This document shows positions 22,396 through 31,262 of a stretch of 64,000 bases of DNA, piece after piece. Origin of the DNA: Diphasiastrum complanatum. Its lineage: Eukaryota > Streptophyta > Lycopodiopsida > Lycopodiales > Lycopodiaceae. Both the position numbers and the translations under genes were made by a program. Numbering within the stretch: position 1 is the stretch's first letter; the number at the start of each line of letters is the position of its first letter. The stretch is taken from assembly GCA_029204225.1 (NCBI GenBank), contig CM055104.1, forward strand, positions 22,257,952-22,321,951, written 5' to 3'. The notes under the pieces are model-generated. The model searched no databases. It had not been told where the DNA came from and saw nothing but the letters and a program-made list of their open reading frames with translations.

Positions 22396-22705
22396 TGGTT
22401 AATCCGTACAGTTCGAATATGTCGCCCCGCACCCCACAAGGTACAGACCGTGCTTTCACCTACCTAGGCAGCACTTTGCCTCATCTGTCCTACGTGCAGA
22501 CAGCGCCAGGCCCGAACCGCGAGAACTGACCGTGCTTACACCTCGAGGGCAGCACTTTGACTCATCAAGTCCCCCGTTCTGCCGACCACCCCGACCGTGG
22601 ACGCACCCGTGCTTACACTGTGGGCAGCACCTTGCGCAACGGTTGTCCTGACAAATCTCAAAACGTGGCCATGCCTGTGAGACTTGCGTAGATGACCGGC
22701 TAGTC

Positions 22706-22718
22706 GGCTCTGATACCA
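22706..22718 (-). promoter_or_regulatory. Primer binding site of element D (tRNA-iMet type)
   Basis: On the minus strand TGGTATCAGAGCC, two bases inside the 5' LTR end at 22721, identical to that of element C. Confidence 0.9.
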
Positions 22719-22720
22719 CA

Positions 22721-23638
22721 TGTGGCGCCGGCGCCTCAAAGGGCGCTGGGACTTGAGCGGTTTCCCCAACACGCGCTTAAGTCTAACATTCATCCATCAT
22801 GCACTTACGTAAAGCCAACTCAGAAACATAACAAGTTAACCATTCAGACTTAAGAAAACTGGAATCCCAACCAACCCGAAAGCCAACTCAGAGTCCGTCC
22901 CCAAAAGGTAACCAAAGGCAAAGACAAGCCACACATGAAACCCAAGGCATAGTGGTCGCCAAACTGACCGATTGGCATAGCGGCAAGCCCCATGTCGATG
23001 ACAGGGACCCTTAGGCGCTAGCGACGCAAAAAGGTTGTAGTAAGGGTCCTTCCACTTGGACCAGTCTGGGAGGCGAAACCGAAATGGTAATCATCCCCAA
23101 GGATCAATTTTATTAGATTTGGAAGAGGTTACATTCATACATAGACTGACCGGTCTCGGGGCCACCAACACGTGCTGGGCATTGTGCCTGGCTCGTGCTG
23201 GTAGAGGGAGCTGAGACCTGGCGACTGGATTCCTGGCGCTGGTTGAGCTGCCCAAGTTTCTGTCTGCCGGACTCCCCCTATAGTTTTGCTGTGATTGGGT
23301 GCACCCCCTCTGGTTTGAAACATAGTGCTTTCTGGTAAAGCACGCTTTTTAGGACTTAGTTTTTATTTTGCTGATTAAGCCTGGCAAGCCTGGCAGAATC
23401 AGTCTGGCTCCCGAACATGGGTCTCGGGAGCCGTCCCGGTGGCCGAATCAACTTGCTTTCCTGACTAGGCCATGACTCGAGCTCCAGAGCTAGCTCATGA
23501 CTTTGTGACTACTTGACTGGCTCACCACAGGTCGGAGGCTCAGTCCTTGACGTTCTAACTTGCTCTGGGACCTTAGAGAGTGTCACCCCTTTGAGTCTTA
23601 CAGGGCACGCTGGGTGCACCCGAGTCAGCTTTACAACA
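22721..23638 (-). repeat. 5' LTR of element D
   Basis: 918 bases, same borders as the 3' LTR. In the element's direction it ends GGCGCCGGCGCCACA, a perfect nested palindrome of CpG sites. The 3' LTR has GCGCCGGCGCAACA at the same place. Confidence 0.9.
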
Positions 23639-23839
23639 GGAAGTCACCCACATCGGGACCCCCAATCTGGCATGGCGCTAGATTGGATCTCAATGTTGGT
23701 TTCCGAATTTCTAGTTGGTTAAGGCTGATCATTGTTGGCGAGTTGGATGCTTGTATGTCAAGTGGGTTTGAACAGCAAGAGTTGAAAGCTGGGAAGCTAA
23801 GTTATGGTTCCCGGCTCACTTTGGGATGCCTGCGCTACA

Positions 23840-23968
23840 CCTTGGCCCCCGTTCTTGATGTCAAGAACAGGTTCTTGGGTCCTCCCTCATCTGTTATGTT
23901 TCTAAGCATCCTGGCATTCCATGATCCCCAGCCACTGGGTCAGTCAATCTTCCTAGCAACATCCTCTC
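23840..23968. other. Short unique spacer between the LTR nest and element E1
   Basis: About 130 bases of sequence not matching either neighbour. It begins with the CCTTG half of LTR A's target duplication. No feature is seen in it. Confidence 0.5.
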
Positions 23969-24700
23969 TGTTGCAGGGTTTGCGGATCCCAAGGCGACTC
24001 TAACCCTAGTTAATAAGTGAGAGGGATTTGGCACCCTACGTGTGTAAGTCCAACTTGATAATCACATAGTTATTTAATAATTAGAAAGTCAATAAAAGGA
24101 CTTTAGGCCATTTTGCGAGACTTTTAATGTCGCAGGGCCTAAATTTCAAGTTAGTGAATAAAGTTGGGTTTCCCTCCAATTTAGATGGTTCCCACTCTTT
24201 TTTAAATTTGAATAATTAGGGAGCCAAAAATGGACCAATAGGATTCAGAGGCCAGGGTCCTCCTCTCTACTATAAAAAGGGACCAACTCGAGTTTTCTAC
24301 ACATGTACATATCTTCATTTCAATAAAGCAGATTGGTTCTCTTGTGAAATGGATTCATGAATGTCCTTGCTCTCTAACACTTTTCCTCCATCTCTCATGC
24401 TTTTATTGTGTTTTGCTAATTGTTGGATCTGATTGTTATCAGGATTGCATGTTTTTATACTTTTAATGAGGGAGAAAGGGAGAGAGAGAAAGAGTAAGCT
24501 ATCTTCATTGTGGATCTAGTGTTAATGCTTAGGGTTAATGGATGTTAGAGTTACATGTGAATCTTCCATTCATGCTAAAATTTGAACTATGTTATCGCTC
24601 TCATGGGAACGAATCTACGCGTGACAACTAACTTCATCTCTTCGATGCTAGATTGATTAGATCTTGGGTTGAGGATAGGCAAAGAAAGAAACCCACTACA
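23969..24700 (+). repeat. 5' LTR of element E1
   Basis: 732 bases, TGTTGCAGGGTTTGCGG...CCCACTACA, matching the LTRs of E2 throughout. It contains a TATA-like CTATAAAAAGGG (24271-24282) and a polyadenylation-type AATAAAG (24324-24330). A GA-rich tract near 24475-24495 corresponds to the CT microsatellite expanded in the E2 LTRs. Confidence 0.85.
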
Positions 24701-24704
24701 ATTT

Positions 24705-24722
24705 TGGCACCGTTGCTGGGGA
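24705..24722 (+). promoter_or_regulatory. Primer binding site of E1 (tRNA-Asp type)
   Basis: TGGCACCGTTGCTGGGGA, differing at two bases from the complement of the plant tRNA-Asp 3' end (TGGCGCCGTTGCCGGGGA). Both differences are C/T or G/A transitions. Confidence 0.85.
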
Positions 24723-24749
24723 GCTACGCCAATTTTTCAATTTGCAGCA

Positions 24750-25102
24750 TGTTTGTTGGATGGTTAGCTTGCATTAGACATCTTGTTGTGGCATGGATGG
24801 TGTTAAATCTGCATTTAGGGTTAGTTTCGGAGTGATTTTGTCTGATTTGAGTGGATTTGCTTGTTTGAAATCTAATCTGATTGTGGAACAGGGAAAGCTA
24901 TTCAGATCACCAATCTTAAAATTTAAGTGGATTTTAAGATTGGTGATCTGAATAGCTTTTCCCGTTCCACAATCAAATTAGATTTCAAACAAGCAAATCC
25001 ACTTAAATCAGGCAAAATCACTCCCAAACTAACCCTAAATGTAGATTTAACACTATCCATGCCATGACAAGATGTCTAATGCAAGCTAACCATCCAACAA
25101 AC
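24750..25102 (+). repeat. 172-bp foldback in the E1 leader
   Basis: Arm 24750-24921 is the reverse complement of 24931-25102, with roughly ten mismatches and a 9-base loop. The first arm is ordinary E leader sequence, because E2 has it once at 55855-56025. The second arm is therefore an inverted duplicate of it. The transcript would fold into a long hairpin. A short TA run (about 25103-25114) follows the second arm. Confidence 0.9.
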
Positions 25103-26130
25103 ATATATATATATTTGGATCTGAGATATCAGAAAAAACAACAAAAAATGGTCAAATCTGTCAGATTTTGGTCAAAATGAGACAAAAATCATCATCATAA
25201 CTGATAACTTTTTGCCCTCTTTCAAGAAACGTTCGCCGAGTTGCAGGCACCTTCGGTTTTGATCACAAAACCTTCAGTTTGAAGGGCGAACAATCCTTCT
25301 CAGCAGATTTCCAGAAACATTAGAAAAACCATAAAAAAATACCAAAAAAATTACCAAAACCCTAAAAATATAGAAAAAGAACCTTCCTCCGATTCACTGT
25401 GCATAGGTGTGATTTAAATCTATCTACTGCCAAGTCGACGAAGAATTATATCAGAAATAGAAGGTTTCTCAGAGGATCAGTTGTCATATTGTCTTATTTT
25501 TGCCAAAAAAGTCTTGTTTTTTGAAAAAATATAAGTATTACTCTTGATTCTTTGCTAGAACCTTCACCGAGTTTCCAGATCAACCTATTTATAGTAAATC
25601 ACTATTTTTGAGTTCGATGAACATTCATCCTACCTAGATCATAGAAAATCTTTATTTTTACTCTCGTTAAACAACATAAACTATGTTTTTGTGTGCCAGA
25701 AACCTTCGCCAGTCTTACCCTAGTTTTATTAGTGTCAGATTATGAGTCTGAGAGTTCAGCGAAGGTTATTTCTGAAGAATTTGTCAGAAAAGTTTGATTA
25801 GAGAGTTTTTTTCAAAAATAACACTGCTGATCTTTTGCCGAGTGAATCTTCGCCTAGGGAACCTTTTCCAGTTCTATTTTTAGGTTCTGATTGTCCAGAT
25901 CAACTCCCTGTCAAATTTTGGGTCAAATATGATATAGTCTGATTTTGATTGAGAAGTATCGATTGGTTGATTTTCGGAATCTTTTTGATGATATAGAGTT
26001 TTGATTCTTGTCAAGTGGAAGAGATCTAGCAGATTTGATCTGAGATAGTTTTGATTGAAAATCTAGATCCAATCTCATTGTCTGCTTGATTTAATCTGTG
26101 AAGTCCAATCATTGTTAGAAGAGCACCCCA
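25103..26130 (+). other. E1 untranslated leader
   Basis: About 1 kb without coding frames, AT-rich, with repeated short motifs such as ACCTTCGCC and TTCGCCGAG that also occur in the E2 leader (55320-55790, opposite strand). The leader appears conserved in pattern but not in exact sequence between the two elements. Confidence 0.55.
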
Positions 26131-26131
26131 T

Positions 26132-26430
26132 TTGGATCTACCCAAATACAAAGGATTAATAGATCCAGTTAGATTTCTTCAGATCTATTCTGAATCTTGT
26201 GAAGTCTATGACGAAATTTTTTCCCAGGAAATTTTTAAGTATTTTCCTATGGCCTTAATAGGTGTAGCACAAGATTGGTACTATAATCAAGATGAAATTG
26301 ATCGTACAGATTGAGAGACTGTTAAACGAGCCCTTATCACACGGTTCAAACCTCGGAAGTTTATGGAAGACCCTTTCCTACTTTTAAGTGAAATTAAAAT
26401 GAACTGCAACTTGGACTATCAAACCAGTGG
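26132..26430 (+). pseudogene. E1 Gag capsid fragment
   Basis: Frame 26132-26314 and its continuation past the TGA at 26312-26314 show a capsid-type (Retrotrans_gag) pattern: LPKYKGLIDPVRFLQIY, FKYFPMALIGVAQDWYYN, then ETVKRALITRFKPRKF. The TGA stands where Trp is expected. About 100 codons survive. The rest of gag, including the zinc knuckle and the protease active site, is deleted, since the next frame (from about 26490) already matches sequence that lies after the protease in the fragment at 42850-44761. Confidence 0.75.
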
Positions 26431-26469
26431 TTCAAAAAGAGGATGATGATTCATCAACAATGAATCATT

Positions 26470-27247
26470 TGTGACTGACCAGAAAAAAATTTGGGAGTTC
26501 ATTACAATTCTCAAACCGATAATGTCAACTGGAATGAAGCTCTTGCAATGATTGACTATACAGCAGGATATATGTGTCAACAAGATAATCAGTCAGATTT
26601 GAACAAGATTTTATTATTGGATCGAACCTTGGATACACCGATCACTTTTTCATTGAATGTGCTGAATGTAGTTTGGATATCAATGGAACCTATACCAGAT
26701 CCGATTGAAGATGAACTCATTCCTGTGAGTCATGCCTTGACTTACCGATGAGCAGATTCTAAATCATATGGATCCGACCATATTTGGAGTGCGTGATATT
26801 CCTGATCAACCAATAATAAAATTGCCAAAAGCAGTTACATTAAAGGAAGACAGGATTACAGGGTCAATGACGAAGAAACAAGCCAAGCAACATTATAATA
26901 CGATCCTGAAATGGGAAAATCCTCCTCAAAAGATTGATTCAAAGAATGTGCCACCCTTATTGGATAAAGACAAAGGAAAAGTCAAGGATGATTCTACAAA
27001 TCAGAGTTCTAGCAAGGCATCATCGTCTAGAAAGTCTTCACCTTCGAAGAAGAGTTTATCTTCTCATAAGTCATCATGTCCACGATCAATTCCTGCTAAG
27101 AAGGCTATGCAAAGATCCAACACAAGTCCTTTTGACAAAGAACAAGTAGATGTAGTCCAACATGATATGTCCGAACATTTTAAACGTTATACACTGGATG
27201 ATGTGGTTATCATGTTACCCAAAGCACATCGTGAACCCGAAGAATAG
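26470..27247 (+). pseudogene. E1 protease-RT linker region
   Basis: Two frames: 26491-26751, which includes GVHYNSQTDNV-NWNEALA (matching GGHYDSQTDIV in the minus-strand gypsy fragment near 42990), and 26768-27247. The latter is Lys/Ser-rich (SSSRKSSPSKKSLSSHKSS), which suggests a flexible basic linker. No enzyme motif is present. It lies directly before RT, and the order supports a linker between protease and RT in the intact parent. Confidence 0.6.
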
Positions 27248-27295
27248 GTGCCAGAATCGAAAGATGTTTATAATGGCCCGACTAGGACATAGGCT

Positions 27296-28600
27296 ATGAA
27301 TCTTGCTGAACCAAGAGAACTAGAAAAGATTGTACAAGTTGGATCACAACTTAATCCTGAACAGTATCAAGCAATTAGAACGTTACTTATTAAGTATCAA
27401 GATTGCTTTGCATGGACTTATCAAGATCTGAAGGTTATTCCGACGTTAGTTATTGAACACACCATACCTTTAGTACCTGATGCAGTTCCAAAGGTAACAA
27501 AGTTCTATCGCTGTAATCCTAATGTTGCGGATCTGATAAAGAAAGAGCTTCAGAGACTGCTTGATGTCGATTTCATTTATGAGATCGAGCATACAGAATG
27601 GGTTTCACCGATTGTCATTGTTCCTAAGAAGAATGAGAAATTGAGAATTTGTGTGAATCTCAAGGCCTTTTCGTTACGATCAGGTCAAGATTGCACCTGC
27701 AAATCGTCACAAAATAACTTTTGCAACAGAATGGGGCACCTATGCTTACACAGTAATGTCGTTTGGACTTTGTAATGCACCAAGTTCGTTCCAAAGAGTA
27801 ATGCAATTTGCTTTTAAAGATTATCTATAGAAATTTCTTGAAATTTACTTGGATGACTTGGGAGTCCATAGAACAAATATAGACCACCTGGATTGATTGG
27901 AGAAAGTATTTGAAAGATGTCACAAGTATCAAATTTTCCTAAATCTAGAAAAATGTCAGATATGGGTTTCCCACATAGTTGTGCTTGGGCATGTGATATG
28001 AAGACATGGCATTGCCACAGATTATTCTAAAATCAAGGTTATTGTGAAATTGCCACCGCCAACAACAATTCGTGGAGTTTATGTGTCTATGGGTCATGCA
28101 AACTACTATCGGATTTTTATTATCTTCTTTGTGGATTTAGCAAGACCTATATACAAATTGACTATTGTTCCTATTTGGACAGTAGAGGCGTTAGAAGCCT
28201 TTGAAAAATTAAAAAAAGCATTAATCTCAGCACCGATACTCCACTCACCATATTGGACGATTGAGTTTCATGTTCACACTAATGCCTCAAAATATGCAAT
28301 TGGATCAGTTTTGATGCAGCCATGTGACTATAAGGAGGACTATCCAATACGATTTGTAAGCAGACATCTTACAGATCCGGAGAAGAACTATTCAACAACA
28401 GAACGTGAAGCGTTAGCCATGATTTTTTTTTGTACGGAAATTTCGTCATTACCTCATGGAAACGCACTTTGTATTTTATATGGATCACCAACCGTTATTT
28501 ACTTGGTAAACAAGACGTGCAATACTGGGCGTATTGCAAGATGGTTAATGTTATGGACTGAATTTGGCTTTTGAATTGTGGTTCGAAAGGGGATCCAACA
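27296..28600 (+). pseudogene. E1 reverse transcriptase and RNase H, internally deleted
   Basis: RT starts with ELEKIVQVGSQLNPEQYQAI, then WVSPIVIVPKKNEKLRICVN. About 35 residues are then lost at about 27668, including the first catalytic Asp motif (FLDGFSGY type), and reading resumes in another frame with YDQVKIAPANRHKITFATEWG. The palm motif FLEIYLDDLGVH (about 27830-27865) retains YLDD. Stops occur at 27828, 27894 and 27997. RNase H (28100-28600) has HTNASKYAIGSVLMQ, with Asn in place of the first catalytic Asp, and STTEREALAMIFF. It is a clear Ty3/gypsy polymerase but inactive. The same pol type is seen in E2. Confidence 0.9.
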
Positions 28601-29938
28601 TTATCTGACCACGTTTTGCGAATAGAATCCGCACCATTTAATACTGAGGTGGATGATGAATTACCAGACGCTGCATTATTCTATGTAGAAGTAGTACCTG
28701 AGTGGGCAGCAGATATTGTTGAGTACATGATGCTAGAACAACCGAATGACTCTTTGACAAAAGTACAGAAGAGACAATTGATTCATAAGGCTCAACCTTA
28801 TCAATTGATTGCAGGACAATTGTATCGTCGTGGATCAGACAATATTCTACGTAGATGTGTTTTACCGCATGAAATATTAGATTTAATCACGTTTTCACAT
28901 GATGGCATGGGCGGAGGACACTTCTCTACAAATATTATTGTTTGCAAACTTTTGCAATCAGGTTGTTGGTGGCCTACGCTTCATAAGGACACAGACACGA
29001 CGACCTACTAGACAGAACTATGAACCCTTACATCCAGTTTTATCGCAAGCGCCATTTGAAAAATGGGGACTGGATTATGTTGGTCCTACTCATCCTACCG
29101 CGCGAGGATGTTAGGCCCGATACATTATCGTAGCAACTGATTATATGACCAAGTGGGTTGAAGCCAAAGCTGTCAAAGTTGCTGATGCGAAATCTACGGC
29201 CAAGTTTTTCTATGAAAATATTATTATCAGATTTGGATGTTCGATCGAGATTGTCAGTGACCGGGGTATACACTTTGTTAATTAAACAATAAAGTGTTTA
29301 CTGGAAGATTTTTTTGATATACACAGATATAGTACTCCTTATTATCCCAAAGGGAATGGCCAAGCTGAATCTTTCAATAAGATTCTTTACACTATTATGA
29401 CGAAAACAGTTGAAGCGAGTCGATCTGATTGGGAACATAAACTGCATGCAACATTATGGGCATTCAAAACCGCTTACAAAAGTAGTACAAATCAGACACC
29501 CTTTCAACTGGTTTATGGTCAAGATGTTGTCATGCCGATTGAATTTTTAATGTCATCTTTACGCATAGCAACAACAGAACGGTTAAATGATGATAAGTCT
29601 TTACAACTACGTCATAAAGCGTTGCACAAATTGTGTGAAACAAGATTGATGGCAGTTCATGCGTTAGCAGTAGAGAAAGCCCCCACCGTAAAGCATGGCA
29701 CGATCGTCGATTACACAAAAAAGATCTGAAAGCAGGAGATCTCGCACTGATGTACAAAACCAAGCTGATCAAGAAAAAATTGAAGTTTACTGGTGAAGGC
29801 CCGTATAAAGTGAAGGAAATCCTAAACTATGGAGCAGTGATTCTTGAGCATTTGGATGGAAAACAATTTGATACCCCTGTGAATGGCAGCCGATTACGCA
29901 AGTTTTGGCAGCTTGCTCCGCCAGTTCAACAAGCATGA
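28601..29938 (+). pseudogene. E1 integrase
   Basis: The RNase H tail (SDHVLRIES) leads into the integrase N-terminal region: QLIHKAQPYQLIAGQLYRRG, then HDGMGGGHFS and GCWWPTLHKD. The second half of the zinc finger (CxxC) is lost at about 29005. The core has all three acidic positions: GLDYVGP, VSDRG (about 29260) and NGQAES (about 29356). Stops at 29112 (TAG at GC-ARYIIVATDY) and 29284 (TAA at FVN-TIKC) both stand where Gln is usual. A frame change at about 29700 precedes the C-terminal domain (KKLKFTGEGPYKVKEIL, ending at 29938). There is no chromodomain. Confidence 0.9.
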
Positions 29939-31110
29939 TCCAAATGATTTTTACTTTTATTTGTTTTCAATTTTTGTGTTCTCACTACTTAATTGTTAGA
30001 TTTTGTTTGGAAAAGATAGTTAAAAAAAAAATAAAAAAAGAGAGGAAAGATTGATGAGCAAAAGTCAGAAAAGTCATTAGAATGGAAAAAGAGGAAGGAA
30101 AGTATTTTCAAAAAGATAATTTTTGATGGAAAATGACTTATAATATCACTGTTTCGGTCATATGTGATGGGGCAAGGGAGATAGAAGAACATGAACGGAG
30201 AAGAGAGCATGAATATTGCGGAACAGCTCTCCCATTCTAATCAGCTGCTAAATGCAAAAATAGTCTAATAGACAACTTATGCTAATTGTAATCACAGCTT
30301 TAAGTGTTCTAATTGCCCAACAGGATCTTAAAAATTAATTCATACTCTGAAACAAGAGTACAGGCCACCGAAGAGATTAGAGATGATTTATATGTGGTAC
30401 TACTGAAATCAGATTTAACCTGAAGTATGATTTTGAAATAAATGGAAGAGCAGTATGATAATGCGAGTTCCTCAAGCATCAAAGACAACCATCGTCTGAT
30501 CAGAAACTGAGTAGTTGTACATGTACATATTCTGATCAGAGTGAGTAAACAAGCGCGATCAAACAACAATCAATTATTGTGCTTGTTGTGCATTCAATCA
30601 CAACAAGCATTCATCTATGTTGTACATAGATAAAAACAAACTGTTGCTATATTACACTGAAGCACAATACAAAATAGCAATTACAACAAAAAATGACGGC
30701 GTAATTGGGATGCTCAAATAATGTGTCTCATGGACGGAACAACCCGTAATTAGTGCTTGGATGATCTATTTATAGACTTCATCCATGTATTAATTACATT
30801 CAATGCTTGTCACCTAATTAGGAAAGCCATTGTACTTAAAAGTATATGGCTTTTGTGACAACTGTACATAGTGTATACTGTCAACCCATAGCGAATGTTG
30901 ACATGGATGAGGACGTCGCATATTCTCTCACTTCGCATTTTACGTGAAGTGGTTTTCTCTCACTTCGCAAATTTTGGGAAGTGACTGGGAACATTCCTCG
31001 ATCAAAATAGACGACCTTCGGCATTTTCTCTCTCTTTGGGATTGTGCAAAAAAGCCGAAGGTGCCCTTGAAACAGTTTAACTAGTATTTTGTGTAATGGA
31101 CCCTCCAAAT
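29939..31110 (+). other. E1 spacer between integrase and extra ORF
   Basis: About 1.2 kb without coding frames. The second half (30880-31110) contains repeated TCTCACTTCGCA(T/A)TTT motifs. The final ~60 bases are similar to the region upstream of the extra ORF in the 59378-60173 copy, so it probably acts as promoter and 5' UTR. Confidence 0.5.
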
Positions 31111-31115
31111 TCACC

Positions 31116-31123
31116 TATAAGTA
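31116..31123 (+). promoter_or_regulatory. TATA box upstream of the E1 extra ORF
   Basis: TATAAGTA within CCTCCAAATTCACCTATAAG, 147 bases before the ATG at 31263. The other copy of the ORF has CCTCCAAATTTACCTATAAA 165 bases before its ATG, so both the box and its left flank are conserved. Confidence 0.6.
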
Positions 31124-31262
31124 GGCTGAATTCGATTCATTCCTCACTTGTGCTAGTGAAGCTCTTGCCAATTTTTTCAGCGACCAAAGGCTTCAAAACT
31201 TTCTATACTATTTTCTGATATACACTCATGCCTATTACTTTTACTTTATGTCCTTTTTCATC

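Larger units (their letters stand above)
20259..23638 (-). mobile_element. Element D: non-autonomous gypsy-type LTR retrotransposon
   Basis: A complete insertion of 3380 bases with two LTRs (20259-21178 and 22721-23638). It has an iMet primer site next to the right LTR and a purine tract next to the left, so it is transcribed on the minus strand. Perfect five-base duplications GGAAG (20254-20258 and 23639-23643) flank it, and removing it restores LTR A. The interior is only 1.54 kb. After the primer site it matches the start of element C's interior, then encodes one decayed retropepsin-like ORF. Gag, RT and integrase are absent, so it must have depended on proteins supplied in trans. Its LTR shares the first bases TGTTGTAAAGCT with A-C but is otherwise different, so D is a sister family. 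Confidence 0.9.
13670..23839 (+). mobile_element. LTR A: outermost (plus-strand) solo LTR of the nest, split in three pieces
   Basis: Pieces 13670-13960, 19553-20258 and 23644-23839 join to about 1.19 kb, the length of the related LTRs of element C. It starts TGTTGCAAAGCTACC and ends GATGCCTGCGCTACA. The flanks are CTTTG (13665-13669) and CCTTG (23840-23844), a five-base target duplication with one difference. No PBS follows the end and no polypurine tract precedes the start, so it is a solo LTR left by LTR-LTR recombination. It was interrupted first or second by element B (target ACCAG) and by element D (target GGAAG). It sits about 0.5 kb upstream of the minus-strand host gene start codon. 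Confidence 0.8.
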
